From: Dicaeum eximium | Lineage: Eukaryota > Chordata > Aves > Passeriformes > Dicaeidae | NCBI GenBank assembly: GCA_013396995.1 | Contig: VWZP01005252.1 | Coordinates: forward strand, 543,007-607,006 | Length of the DNA stretch: 64,000 bases | Direction: 5' to 3' | In this document: positions 1-13,300 of the stretch, in pieces | Position numbering within the stretch: the first letter of the stretch is position 1 | Layout: the number at the start of each line of letters is the position of its first letter | The notes under the pieces: model-generated | Databases searched by the model: none | Seen by the model: only the letters and a program-made list of their open reading frames with translations | What the model was told of the DNA's origin: nothing | Program-made: the position numbers and the translations under genes

Positions 1-3000
1 GTTTCAAGGACAGAATGCATTCCTTGCTTCCTTGCTCTGTCTCCCGATATGGGAGATGTGGTTTGCTTTTCTCAGCCTATGATATAAAGAATTGCTCTCT
101 CTCTGACTTTATAAACATTTTCTAGCATTCTTACACTTTGGGGTATGGAGCTGAAAGAAGCAAGATGCCAGCTCTGTACCTGGGCAGAAATAGCCCAAAT
201 CCTTCTGAACAATGGAGTCATTTTAATAAATAATATAAACCTTCTGATATTGGAGTCAGGAGTCTTGATTCACCCCGATGGGACTCCAACAGCAACCACT
301 GGTGACCCCTGAGACGTGAGGCAACACAATGTAAAGTGCTCCTTGTTTCCTTCCCTTCCTATAGTACAAAACCTGAGATTTTGCAAGCCAAGAAGTGCTG
401 AGTTATTCAAGTCGTGAGGCTGAATTAAAATATTCAGGAAAGACTAGGTAGAATCTCATGTGAGAATGCAACTAGCCCTCAGGACTTTAAAACTTCAGTT
501 CACCATGACTGTCATTGCATGAAATTTAGTAGACAGCAAAGGACAAAGTGTTAGGACAAAGTGACATTTGCAAAGTGAACACATCCACTGCCAGGTGGGG
601 AACTGGGTGAATGAGCAAAGATGCCAGAAGATGTGTTTTCCTTGTCCTTTAGGAAGTTGTGTTGTTCAGCAGCTGTGCCAATTTCCTTAGACAGGTAATA
701 CCTTTTTTTCCCCCTGAGAAAACAGCCCTTGTCTCATACCTGGCATTTATAAGGGTAGAAATGTTATCCCATAAGGACACTAAAAGAAAAGGTATTCAGT
801 GATCCCAAACATTCTGACCAAGGGACCAAGCTGATTCCCACTTGTTTGACAGCACCCTGCAGCCATTTGAAACCATCTCATTTCCCAGCTCCATGGTGAA
901 AATCAGAGCTGCAGTAGGAGAAGCATGTCCAAACAAAGCCAGAGTTAACTGGGCCAGGAATCATGGAAAGCTGTGAAAAAGGGCAAAAGGAAGCAGACTT
1001 TCACTGTAGCACTTCTCATAAAAAAAGGCAAAGTAGAAAGAGACGGAAGAGAAACACATGCACAGAGAGTTAGACCAGAGTTGCCCCTGCTCCTGGGAGA
1101 GCTGGGAGCAGTAACTCACCTCTCCAGGGCAAGAGCCCACTGTCCACATGCTCTGCATTTGTACAATTGTGACAGAAGGGAATTGTAAGAGCATTTTTGG
1201 CTTCAATATTCCTGAACTTTATTCTTCACTGTCATTTTTTTCCTCAAGATTGGAGAAATCTGCCTGGGAAATTCTGAGACAAACAGTAGCTGCTGTTAGT
1301 CTATCATTTATTGAATGGTACCAAATGCCACTAAATTAAAAGACTGCTCCTTTTGCAGCTCCATTTCAAGTGTAATACTTTTGCTACCTCACAAGCAAAG
1401 CTGACGCAGCCACTTTGCTTTCTTAAGACACAAAAGGGCATTTTGAAGTAAACCCCACTAAAACAAACTGGGTCATATTTCATTAAAATTGGCAAGGACA
1501 GGAATTTTCAGTTGCTGCTCTCCAAAGAGCTTCAAAGAACTTCACAAAGCAACTTCTCCAGCACTTCCTCATCCGAGCAGTCCTGCTGGACTCTTGGAAG
1601 TCTCTGCCTCTCCTTTCATGAGCAAGGTTGGCTTCATCAAGAGCTAATGACCAAGCCCTGGGAGACGCTGAATACCTGCAGCCCAACATCTCTGCAAGAT
1701 CTCATTATGCCTTTCAACAGCGCTGAGACAAAGGGAATGCCCCATTACACAGATGGATAAACTGAGTCATCGGGCTTTTAACACGACTTGCCCAAATACT
1801 TGAAGCATTGGCTAAATCTCACGAACCTCATCCAGGCAATTAGTGTCCTCATGGTGAGCAGGTCTGCGTGAATTGCTGAGAAGAGAAAGATGTGGCACTG
1901 AATAAATGACTGTGCACACCGCGTACCGTGACTGAACTGCAGATTAGATCTACTTAAACTAACTTTAAAATGAGCTAATACAGATATTAGCAACAGATTG
2001 GCAGGTTTAATCTGCTGGGCTGAGCTGTGGGGGCCAGCTGAAACGCCTGGATCTGCTGGTGGAAGCAGGGATGCCTCCCTCCCCTCCTTCCTCTAACCAC
2101 CAAACACTCTGCTGCCCGCTACAAATTACTTTATAACTGAGGAAGAGTTCCCACATCAGATGCAGCCTGATAGCACAGGGAGGGTAGGAGCAGACATAAC
2201 CTGGAAGGACCTGTTCCCCAGTCAAAGATTGTCTCCAGATTTGCAGTGGGGCAGGGCTCCTCCCAAAACTCCACGGCCCTCTGCCAGCTGCCAGGAGGAG
2301 GCAAACCCAGCTTTGAGGCAGTGGATAAAGACATCTCGTCCATGCTGTGCTCACGATGGACACCTCCAGCTTCCCATCCCTCTTCCTACAGCTCCCAGCA
2401 CGCAGCTCAGCCCCACTTCTTAGCAGCCCTCTGGAAAACACAAAGTATGCGGTGGAAGCCTGCGTAAATCTGGTTAGTTTAATTACTTCTGAGAGATGGA
2501 TATCTCTGGCTGTGGAGCCACATCAGTGAGCCTGATGTCAGCCCCTCCTGCGGCACACACAGGTTGGGGCAGGAGGAGGTGCAGGGGTGCAGCCAGCGGG
2601 GCTGCAGGCTGCAGGAGGGATGCATGGCAAGGTACAGCTTCTGCATCTGCCACGGGCAGGAGCCAGGTTGGAAACTCTGATTTCATGGCACAGACCTGGA
2701 CTTCTCTGTCTCATGCAAAGCTTTGGGGTGGGGGCAGATTGGGAACACGGTGTGGCTGTCCTTTAGCCCCATTTGCAAAATGATTCCATTGCCATTTATG
2801 GCTCCAGAAGCTCCTGGTTGCTCCCAGCACAGCAGAGAGGCTCAAAGACCAGCAGGACACGATGCTTATTCAGGCCTCAGGAAACCTTGGGCATGAGTCC
2901 AGGCTGAGCTGGGTGTTTGTTCACCTGCATGTGTGCCCTGCACCCCCTGAAAGCAGCTGTGCCTTCCCCCATTCTGTGTGCTGTGTCCACTCAGGGGCCA

Positions 3001-5118
3001 GGTCAGGCACGCTGCTCCCTCCACCTCTGCCACCTCTCCTGCCACACAAGCCTCTGCCATGCCTTGAGGTAACCCCTCTCTTCCCTTCTGCTCCTGTACA
3101 ACCACTTCACTCCCCAAACCCCTCCTTATTCCCCATGTTGAGGAAATGAATTCCCACTGTTTTCAGCAGGAGTTATGTACCAAGGGTATCTGCAGGTCTA
3201 AGAGTATGCCTGAGCTCCAGGGGCTAGTACATAAAGAACAAGAATTTCCTATCAAGCCTTAAACACAAATCATATTTCATTCAAAGCAGCTAATTTGCTT
3301 CATATAATCCAAGTTCTGGAGCAGCCCTTATAAATGGAAGTGATACCCTCCTGATATTCTCAGCAGAAGCATTTTCTTCTTATTTCTTTCTACATGCAAA
3401 GATTTTCTGGCACCCATATAAAGGTTAAATCTAGCCTGAAAGCATATGCCTTTCCTCTTTCAGTTTGATTAACTATGGCTGAAATGATACTGTGAACTGG
3501 AAGCTCTCATGACTGGAGTGGTATCAGACAGACAGACAAGCAGGGGGAGAAATGAGTCTTTTTAAGTTTTTGAAGAAGTTCTGAATGAGGTCTAAATTGC
3601 ACCAAATAATGTGCTTAAATAAACTGCTAGCAAAGGAAACAGCTGTCAGAATATTATACTTCTGTGGATCCAAGTATATACCCTACAGTTATGGAACAGA
3701 AAATTGCTAAATGAAGATTTAAAGTGACAAGATCTGTGTGTGGCAGCAACAGCAGGTAAAACACAGGAGTCATTTAAGCTGCTTTAAATTTAACTGTCCC
3801 GTGTATTGAGTATTGAAAATTTTCAGTAACTGCCTTGTGAGTTTTCCTCTCCATGCTTTGTTAACACAGCAAGTTTCAGACCACATCTAATGGTTTAAAG
3901 CAACACTTTTAAACAGTATTTCTTGCTCAAATAAAAACTGTCTTGGATTTACTAGCAGAATAGGAGCTGTTTAAAAAAACACCTAAAGGAACGAGGCATG
4001 AAAATAAATGTATTATTTTCTAAGCCCCTCTCCCTGTTCCTTCTTCACACTCAGGTTTAAGACTCAGATGCTCTACTGACCATGGGTTTGTAGGAAAGCT
4101 GGATCCACAATCTGGGTGACTCTTTTGCAGATGTTCTTGTGTCAATGGCTTGATGTAACAGACTCTTGAGTATTCAGGAACTTCAAGTGGGCAGCAATTG
4201 TCTCCAAACCTTTGACATAAGGGCTGTTTGGTGTGTGCAAGTCCTCAGCTAAAGACCTCTCACAGCTCTCTTGGATAGATCATGGGCAGGTGGGTCTCTG
4301 CTTTTTTCCTCTGCACATCACCTCTGCTGCTTTGAAATCACTTTGCAAGCAAGATTGTGGCACGAGGCCTTTGCAGGGCAGCTTTTTATCCTCACCCCTG
4401 CCTCGGGGAGCCTCCCAGCACAGGCAGGAATAACGACTGAGGGTGCAATCGTGGCATTTGCAGGTTGCAACCATTTTGAAATGGTAAAAAAAGATAAGAA
4501 AGACTTGACCCTTTGGAGTTTCAGACACTCCATCAATTGTAAGCATCTCAGCAAAGAGCCCGTGTTTGCAGGAGGAGGAGCTGAGTCCCTGTGGGCTCTG
4601 CTGGGCTCACTGGGTACCTCAGAGAAGTGGCCCAAGCCAGAAGCCCAGATGTGACTCTGAACCCCAGTTTAATCCCAGCAGCCTCCCAGTGCTCCCTCCC
4701 GCTCTCACAGAACATCACAAGCTAATTCAAAGCGAGCTCACCAAAGAAATGCAAATAGAACAGTCTAAAACCTTTAGAGGAGTTTAAATGCATTCTTAAA
4801 CTTTTGGAGTGAGGGCTGTGACATTTTGGCTACAGACATGCAAGTCGTGAGCATCAGCTCTGTTTTCACCGGGGTTGGCCTGAGAGGGTGAAAAAATGGT
4901 TCAGGTTTTTAATAAGCTAAGAACATGAGGCAGCCTGCCCAGTCAGGCTATGAGATGAAACATTCAATCTGATCCATCCCCATGGTATAGTGGAAGCTGT
5001 ATTTTTGGAAACTTCACTTTTTTACATTTCTATTTTCTCATGGCTCTGCCTCTGGACCTCATTAATCTCAATAGTACTTCAAGTGAACAATTGCCCTAAT
5101 TCCATCTGGCTGGAGTAC
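1..5118. other. Unique non-coding sequence, no gene seen
   Basis: I see no gene, RNA or recognisable mobile element here. The part from about 2000 to 3120 is GC-richer and carries several overlapping short open frames on both strands, which is expected by chance in stop-poor sequence. None has a domain, signal peptide or convincing splice junctions. A 13-base unit (aggacaaagtg plus two bases) is repeated directly at 540-552 and 553-565. From about 3780 to 3990 the sequence is AT-richer with several TTTAAA motifs but nothing I can assign. Confidence 0.7.
540..565. repeat. Short tandem duplication, 13-base unit
   Basis: Two adjacent 13-base units beginning AGGACAAAGTG differ only in their last two bases. 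This is a small local duplication, probably from replication slippage, with no evident function. Confidence 0.7.
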
Positions 5119-5136
5119 AAAAAAAAAAAAAAAAAA
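5119..5136 (+). repeat. Poly(A) tract, 18 bases
   Basis: There is an uninterrupted run of 18 A after 'ggagtac', then a second short A run and a pyrimidine-rich stretch to about 5212. I looked upstream for a retrocopied gene that would explain a poly(A) tail and recognise none, so I call it a simple repeat only. Confidence 0.9.
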
Positions 5137-6263
5137 GACATGTTTTAAAAAAAAAGAAGGAAAAGAAGATTCCCTTTTTTCTTTCTTCTTCTCTTTCCCT
5201 CCTTATTCTGGAAATTCCTGGTGATTCTATTTAACAATGGGTATATGAAAAGCTTCCTTCTCAGGAGACAAAAAATAAGAAATATAACTGAAAGTGTCAG
5301 TGGATGTAAATTAGAAATGAAGACAGTGATGGAAAAGTCTCATTTTTTTGTGATAGACAGCCAGTCATTCATCCTTTACAGAAGCCAAAGAGCTGCTGCT
5401 GGAAGGCTACAGTGGCCTAAAACTGGATAAACTCTGCAGTCAAAAGTTGAGTGGGTTACTTTTAAGAGGGTTCAAAAAGTAATGGAGAAGGAAGTAGATT
5501 TCTGATATAAATATATTTCTAAAGTCATGAAATCGGGTCTTGACATTCAGCTCTTCTGAAATAAAATTTGCCACCCTACAACTCTGAAAAATTATGTAAA
5601 AGCAACACAGCGTACCCAGAACACTCAGGACTTGAGTTTTCAGCTGGAATCAGCACCTCTGACTTGTCTCATCTAAGTCAATTTTACCAGAGACTGTTAA
5701 TGTCTAGAACTGACCTGTGCCAAGGGCCTTTTAAAACATTTGTTTATCAAGTTTGAGGTTTGCTTTTCTTTCATCCAGAAAAGCTCTCCTCATTTGTATT
5801 TCTCATATACACGCTATTTCATTCCTGCTCATTTTGGTAGCTCAGCATTGGGAATTTCAGGGCAGCATTTGGCCCTGCAGTGCAGCTGGGAGCTGGTGTC
5901 TTTGCCCTGCTGCTGCAGCTTGTTTGTGGTACAAATCATTATCCAAACTCACCTTTATGTTTAGGACAGTTTCAGTTCTGGAGTGAGAAGCAAAATGTAG
6001 AATTTTTTAGGAAAAAATGTTCACAGTAGCAGCTGAATGCTGCTTGTACCCAGAGTGGAGAAATTCAGCTTGCAGGTACTGTACCCTACACACTGTCCAG
6101 CTCCACATACTTATTAAATGAATCCTGATTTGCAGGCAGGTAATTAAGAGCAGATCTGCTGAGCAAGAGAGCAGTGTTTCTGCAGCTCCCCTTTGCCAGC
6201 TGGCTCCCCCCTCGGAGCTCTGAGCCAGCCCTGCCAGCTCCTTCACTCCCACAGCTGCCCTTC
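5137..6263. other. Unique non-coding sequence, no gene seen
   Basis: This is a mixed AT-rich and pyrimidine-rich interval. Short frames at 5221-5430 and 5740-5986 have no recognisable domain and no neighbouring splice structure that would make them exons. I see nothing functional. Confidence 0.65.
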
Positions 6264-6403
6264 TTCTCTTCTCTTCTCTTCTCTTCTCTTCTCTTCTCTT
6301 CTCTTCTCTTCTCTTCTCTTCTCTTCTCTTCTCTTCTCTTCTCTTCTCTTCTCTTCTCTTCTCTTCTCTTCTCTTCTCTTCTCTTCTCTTCTCTTCTCTT
6401 CTC
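6264..6403. repeat. (TTCTC)n pentanucleotide microsatellite, 28 pure copies
   Basis: The array is 140 bases of uninterrupted TTCTC units, equal to GAGAA on the minus strand. Because five is not a multiple of three, every reading frame through it repeats a five-residue peptide: Arg-Arg-Glu-Glu-Lys on the minus strand and Phe-Ser-Ser-Leu-Leu on the plus strand. This produces long spurious open frames of up to 189 codons (6007-6576). The strict purine/pyrimidine strand asymmetry could allow triplex (H-DNA) formation. A second array of the same unit and orientation lies at 41308. Confidence 0.98.
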
Positions 6404-9400
6404 AGCTTCAGGGTCCTCCACCTCCTTTCAGCTGAGCAGCTCTTCTGCCACCGGCTCTGAACTTGCAGAAGTTGTTTTGGGTTCCTTTCCCCCTTTTTAT
6501 TTTTTTTTTTTTCTTTCTGAGAAGTGTTTGTAAACATAATAATTCTTAAGATATGGCTTTGCTGAAGGATTGACATACAGGGTGCTTTCCTAATTCTCTC
6601 AAGCCTCCATTAATCCTGATTAATACCATTAACATGGCTTATGAGCTGGGGAAAGAGCATGGAATGAATGCATTCTGGTTTGTCAAACAACTACCTGTTT
6701 TGCATTCCTATAAATCAAGCAGGAATGGACATCAATGGCAAAGTGTTTTAAAGTGTCCACCTCTGCCCTATGGACCACATGTTCCTAAGGCAGTTTTAAA
6801 TAAGCTGAGTCAGTGGCTGCTTTTCTGAAAGCTCCATTGGAGAAACTACACTAAACCCCTCCTTCCCATGGCACTATTTCAGAGCAATTAAACTTGACCT
6901 CAGGTTCAGTAGCCAGTCTCAGCTTAGCTCCTTCTGCAATTCCTAAATGACCAGGAAGGTGCCACGTGCTGCTCCCTGCTCCAGTGAAATCCGTGAGCAC
7001 TGGCTGAGGTCTGATCAGCTTTCTGGGCAGAGTCTGCTTCTCTGGGAGGCTTTGCAGCCTTTCTTCATGAAGACTGAGAGGTGGGGAAATTATCTGGGAG
7101 AGAGGATGTTGTATGGTTTTCATGTTCAGGTCCCAGTTTAGGTCTGCACAGGTTGTAAGCTGTTGCAGCCTGCATTTCCCCTTCAGCAAAGCATTTCAGC
7201 ACATGCACAGTTTTATTCATCTGATTGATATTGCTGACTGTGGGACTTAAAAAGGTGTAGCTGCACAGTGGTGATACAGACAGGAGCTCTATTAAAAATC
7301 TGCTGCATGTATGTGAGCTGAAAGGTGTGAGGGGCAGAAACCCTCTTGCTTTAGATGGCACTGTACAACATCAGAGGCTGCACTTTGAATTTCAGAGAAA
7401 AAGCATATATCAGCCCTGGTCAGCCTTTAAATCCTTTAAAAATTCACAGCCTGGTCATGCACAGCCACATCAGACTGTGCTTTGGGTCTGTATGTTCATA
7501 TTTTTTAGTGATTTGGGTTGTGCCCTATCCAGGGAGCCAGAAAGTTGCATTGCCAAGCATACGGCATTTACTGAGTATTTTGTACAGTTCATCTGCTCCT
7601 CTTACTTGCTGGAAAAGGTAATCACCTTCTTGTATCCCACACACTCTAACTCACATCGATATGAATTTGGAAAATACTGTATTAAATGATTTATTCCATC
7701 TTTATCCATTTCCTAATAATGTAATGAATTATTGATGGGCACTAGGAAAAAGTAAAAGAAGGAGAATAGTATTTCAACACGGGCAGTTATTCAAAAAATT
7801 GAAGTGGAAGGAAAGTGTTTTCCATGCCATCAGATTTTGTACTTTGAAATATTTTCCTATCCAAAACTAGGACAACAATATAAAAACAACTCTCTTTAAG
7901 TACTTTTACAAACAGAAGTCTGCCCTAATGCAGAATCTGGCCAATGGACACGTAAAATCTTCTACTGGAAATGAGAGTCAATTCTGTAAATTCAAAGAAT
8001 CACTTTGGAACCATATTCAGAATATTTTCTTTTAAAAATTCAGGCAGAATGGTCACTTTGGCAATCAAAGCAAATCCTTGGGAAACACCTAAAATTAAAA
8101 ATAATAAACTCAAATTCACCCTTTCACTCAGACAAGGTGGATTTTAATGAATCAGCTTCTCCTGTGCCAAGTATGATGAGACTTCATTCCTGATTCCTAT
8201 TCCAAGGGCCACTGTGAAAAGATAAGAAAGGGGCCAAGAAGCCAAACTGCACCTCTTCTTCGGGAAGGAAACCAAGAAAAAAATAGTTTAACAATTGTTA
8301 CGCTGATTGTTAAGGCTCTGCTGATGTAAAGATGAGACCAGATCTTCCTTGTAGCAACTTGTTAAACCCCCAAAAAAGCAGCAAAGGCTGTGCTAGGACT
8401 GTGGTAACATTTGTGCCCTTGGTGCTTCAGAAACAGAGCAAAGAAAAAAACACCTCCCCCAAATAAAAACACCTGCACAGAGGATGACTTAACAGAAGAA
8501 AAACCAAGATCAAAACCTCCACAGAGGAGGACCCTAAAAATATGCTCAATTATCTGCAACACAATGACAGCAGTTGATTCAATTTGAGCATTAGGGTTTT
8601 ATTATTTCTCTCTGTCAGTGGGATGTGTACTGTGAACAACAATCTCTGTGTTTTTTTGACAAAGTAGGAAATTCACAATGGGAAAGAAGAAAAGTAACAA
8701 AACCCTGAAGATGTCTTCTTCCTCCCTTTAAAAGGACTGGTAATGAGAAGGAAACTGGCTATAGTCAGAGCTGCCAGGCTATCAGATGGAATGAGATTTG
8801 AAGGGGAAAAAAATTAATGGCATGCTAAATATGTTGTTGAAATGCACTGGGAATAGCTTCACGTTAAGAGGAAAACAGCTTAAAATCATGTAAAATGGAG
8901 GTCAGGCGTGAGAAGGAATGTGTCTGAAGAGAATTGTGTGCATGCTAAAAGCTGCCCACAAATTCTGAATACACACACTGAGAACTGAACAATGAGCTGG
9001 TCAAACAAGGTTTTCAGAGGGACAATTATCTACATCCGTAGTTATTTTGGGGTACACTGCATACTTTTTACTTATCACAATCTTGCATTCAGTGACATAA
9101 ACAAATATGAGGATGTGGGTCACTACAATTTTTTGCAAAAAGGGAAGAATGTGATAAGAGTAGTCTTGAATTGCTCTGTTAAAAACGTTGAATACTTTTA
9201 TCAATGTCAATTATAGTGGCCAATTTCCTTTTATCTCTGCTCTATGAGGGAATAAGCCTTGCACACTCATGCTCTGGGCATGTGCATGAGCACACAAAAA
9301 TTTTGAAACAGTTGGCTAATTTTAACTGTGTTTGGCAGAGGAATGTTTCTCAAAGTTATGAAGGTCCTAAAGATTTTCAGAGGAAAGGGAAAGGCTGCAG

Positions 9401-10322
9401 TGTGCCCTCATACCTTGGTGCTGAATTCTCATGGGACCTCAGCTTGGAGGCATGGACACATAAAATTAAATCAGCTTCTCAAAGTTCATGAAATTACCTG
9501 GTTAAACACCACAGTAAATTGTAACAACAACAACAAAAAAATCACATTTAAACCACCAAAGTTGGAAGCCTCCTTTTTAACCAAGTTGCCATCAAAATTT
9601 CAAAGACTAATTTATAATAACTGATCTGTGGGATGCCAACAGAGGCTACTTCAAGAATGGCATCACAGCACAATTATCTTACATGGGAGACTTGAAAAAT
9701 AAGCCTCTAAATACCTAGTCCTTGAAAGAACAAAATTCCAAATGCATCTCCAGCTGAAATCCCTTGTACGTTTCTGACTGGTGCAGGCTCTCACTGCACA
9801 GTGAATCAAACAGTAAAGGACATTCAGGGGGAAGAACAGCTGAAGGAGTGGTCCAGGGGAGGAGGAATCTCAGGTGCACCACCATGAATGTGTGTTCAGG
9901 GATTGAGGCAGAGATCAAACAAATTTGTAGGTGTAAATTTTAATTAGCTGGAGAAAGAGCCCCAGCAGTGTTGCTCTAGGAGAAACTTCTGTCACCACAG
10001 AAACTGAGAAGTAGTACTGGAACCCAGCAGTCCCAGGAAAAAGGTATTTTGAAATCACAGCCTCTGAGAACTTGACTTCTAGGAACAGGGAGTTAAAAAA
10101 CAGCTGATGAAAGGACCGGGAATAGCATTTGATTTCTAAGTCACAGGAAAGAAATCTGATGTAAAAATGGGTTTTGCATGAATTTGATCCCAGTGTCATT
10201 AGAATCCAAATGCTGTAGGGCCACTAGATGATTGTAGAGAATATTCTGGCAGCTTCCCATCTGAGGGAAGAAAATGAAAAATATTTAGGGCATTTCCATG
10301 AAAAGTCCTAGAGTGGCATCAT
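6404..10322. other. Unique non-coding sequence, no gene seen
   Basis: After a T-rich tail at 6495-6513 this is plain AT-rich sequence with scattered short frames, none with a recognisable product. The frame at 7327-7689 (120 codons) overlaps another in a second frame and has no domain. I see no mobile element. Confidence 0.65.
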
Positions 10323-10338
10323 AAAAAAAAAAAAAAAA
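10323..10338 (+). repeat. Poly(A) tract, 16 bases
   Basis: This is an uninterrupted run of 16 A followed by a short AT-rich stretch with a second run of seven A. No retrocopied sequence is recognisable upstream. Confidence 0.85.
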
Positions 10339-13300
10339 GGCTTTCCATATTAAAAAAAGCCTTCATCTTTAGTATTTCTTATTTACTCATCAGGTTAACA
10401 AGGTGGAGAGCTAAGAAATTTTTATTTAAGAGAAGGTCTTTTAGAAAAGAAGGTCCTGTGCAGCCTGAAGTTTTCCCAAGTCAAAAATCTACTTCCCTTA
10501 AACTAAAGGGTTAATGTGCTGGTGTCTATAGTGTTGTAAAATATCTTGGCCAGCTGGAGTGCTTACTACATAGTCCATAGTCTCAGACAAGCCTGTTCTC
10601 TTTAAATTGTATTTACATGGATTTTCTTTCTGGTTTTCTATTTGTTACACTGTGTTAAATAAATCTGGCTTTATTCAAGATAATTTGGATTTATTGATTA
10701 TTACTGGGGACAATTACTCTGAGTGATGTCCCAGGGGAAGAAAATGAACCTCTGGCGAGGGGCACGGTGGTTAAGGAACTGTCACACTCGGTTAAAGGCA
10801 CAGGAGCTCTCTCATAGAGAAATAAAAGGATATTCTGGCAGTGCTCACTGCACAGACCATCTAACTGGTGACTAAAATATACAGCAGGTTCTCAGCAGCT
10901 CATAAGGGAGTTTTCATTTTGATATCCCTGCATTAGAGGCCATCTGGAGTCACCCCTGTGTCTGGCCTGCTCCATCTTCAAATCCACCACTGAGGCCCAG
11001 CCACCAGGGCCCCGGGTGCTAAATGCCAAAAATTGAACCAACTTCAGAATTTTTAGCTAAATACACATCTAGGTGATGTCTTCATGGCCTCTAGACGTCT
11101 GATATGATGGAAAAATACCAGTTCTTAAGGCTTTTTTTCTTTATATGATGTACTGCCTCTTGTTGTACTTTGTATGGAAAAGACCAAGAGGGTTAAAGAG
11201 AAGATCATCTTAATATTGTTTGAACTTACACTTCTTTAAAAGCAATGATAAAATTCCCTTTGACACAAAGAGAGTAACCTTGTCACAAAAGCAAACAACA
11301 AAGCCACGGAGTCCGAGTCCTCTGGAGTCTCAGTTCTTGATTTAAAAAGTTCATTCAGTTGCTGTTTGTTTCTATTTACATTACAATCCTTGTAGTTTGG
11401 ATGTGGTTTGCAGCAGATATGTCATTGCTGTGCTGTGCTTGCCTCGGGTCTGTGCAGCTGCTGTCCCTGGGAGCAGAGAGGAGCACAGGGATATCTCAGC
11501 CTGGGATAAATGCAACATCCCAGTGGTGCTTCCCAGCTCCCTGGGAATGTGATGTGTTGTCACCTCCACAGAAGGACCCCCAGGCACAAACTGGATGGTG
11601 TTGTACACACTTCTCAGGGATGTTATCCCTTTGTTTGTTTCTTTTTTAATTATTGGAAGGAAAAAAATAGGGGGAAGAGAAAGGATTCTGAGAGGCAGTG
11701 TCCCTTTTCTAGAGCCTGATGGATAGAAAGAAATGCTGCTATTCAGGAAATGGAGGAGGGAATAAGAGGAGGTTTCCATTCATCTTTGATCAGCCCATTA
11801 TAAAATTTACACTTGCTTAAGTCCTGCAAGCAAATAGCAGAAATGTACAATGGAATCAGACAAACCCCTGCATGTGCTGACACATCTCTGCACTGGTGTG
11901 GCTGCTCAGAGAGGGGAGAGAGTACAGAGGGGTTATTTTAGCACTCTCTCTTAGGGCTGAATATTTGTGCCTGTCCCTGCTCATTTGCCTCTAGCAGAGT
12001 CAGTGGACAAGGAAACACATCATGAAGATTTACAGCTGTTTGAAAGGGAAAAAGAATCAGGGCAAAAGCAGAGAAGCCCTTGCTGTTCACATACTCCTGG
12101 GGACTATTTTTTTTCTTTGTTTTGATTCTTTACTTAAGAGTTCATCAATGTTTAAATACACAGAGAGCCCTTTCTCATAGGACAACAGTGGTCATGAAGA
12201 AAAAGAGGAAAAAAGCACTTTTATTTCAGATGTTATCTCCAAGCAGTGTATAAGATTTACACTGAGTCATTGGCTGGATTGTTGAAAGTGCTTCATTTAG
12301 TCTCTGCTCAAAACCATGCAGGCTTCAGCACAGCTTTAGCATGTCCTTGTCCCTCAAGGCAAGGACACTCAGGAATGCAGACCAAAAAACACAAATAAAA
12401 TTTAGGTTAAAACCTTTGTGATTTGTTCACTTTCTTACATGAACTTCGGTAGCCACTAAGATCACACACATCCTTCTAATCTTAGGACATCAAGAAAGCT
12501 CATTGTTCTCTGAAGAAACAGCAGAGCTTTATGAAGCACTTACTTATCTAGTTTTATTTATTTTATTATTTATTCCTAACCACCCATTTATCTCAGTTAG
12601 TTCCATTATAGTCACCCTGCTCGCATCAAAATTCCTCAGTCTTAAAAGTATTTATCCTGACTCTTCCTTATCATTAATATATTGCTTCTCTCATGCAAAT
12701 AAAGCACTTTTCTGCCCTCGATAAGACGAGGGACTTGAGGCCATGATTTGAATACTCACCTGTAGGTGAGTGGCCCAGGTTTACCTACAGTGATGTGAAA
12801 ATATTGCTCCACTTCACTTCCACCTTGCTGCAAATCTCCACTTGGCTAGGCAGACTGACAAAGCAGGAGTACTCCAGGACATTACCACCTCTAATTCCAA
12901 TTGAAAGCAAAACTCCATGTCACCAGCCATTTTCCTGCGTCATTTTCATCCTTCATATGAGGACTTTAGGCAACAGGTAAATAAATATCTCTGAATTTCC
13001 CCACTAAGTAAGCAAGTGAGGAAGCCTCTAACAAAGGTGAAAACAGAACAGACTCTAAACCTTGTCTTTCACCTTGCTCCTCATTAATTTCATTGTGTTT
13101 TCCACATAAGTAGAGAGGTATATCTGATTTTAAGATAGATGTTTTCCTTGTGCTTTTTTCTTCTTGGTTTTATCTTAGGGAAAAAAACCCAAAACACATA
13201 TTATCATTTTTTTATTCAGCATTCGGGAGGAGGTATTTAACTTAACTGGAAAAGGAGCAAATTTAGGATGAAAATGGGGAAACATTAATAAAAAACACAA

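Noticed and set aside
6264..6403. Regular short repeat array considered as CRISPR-like
   Set aside because: Pure five-base units without spacers in a vertebrate genome; a microsatellite.
6007..6576. 189-codon minus-strand frame with Arg-Arg-Glu-Glu-Lys repeats
   Set aside because: It is the translation of the (TTCTC) microsatellite plus chance flanks; all frames of a pure pentamer without stops stay open.
10600..10700. AATAAATCTGGCTTTATTCAAG stretch considered as an LTR polyadenylation region
   Set aside because: No TG...CA boundaries, no paired LTR, no target-site duplication and no retroviral coding sequence nearby.
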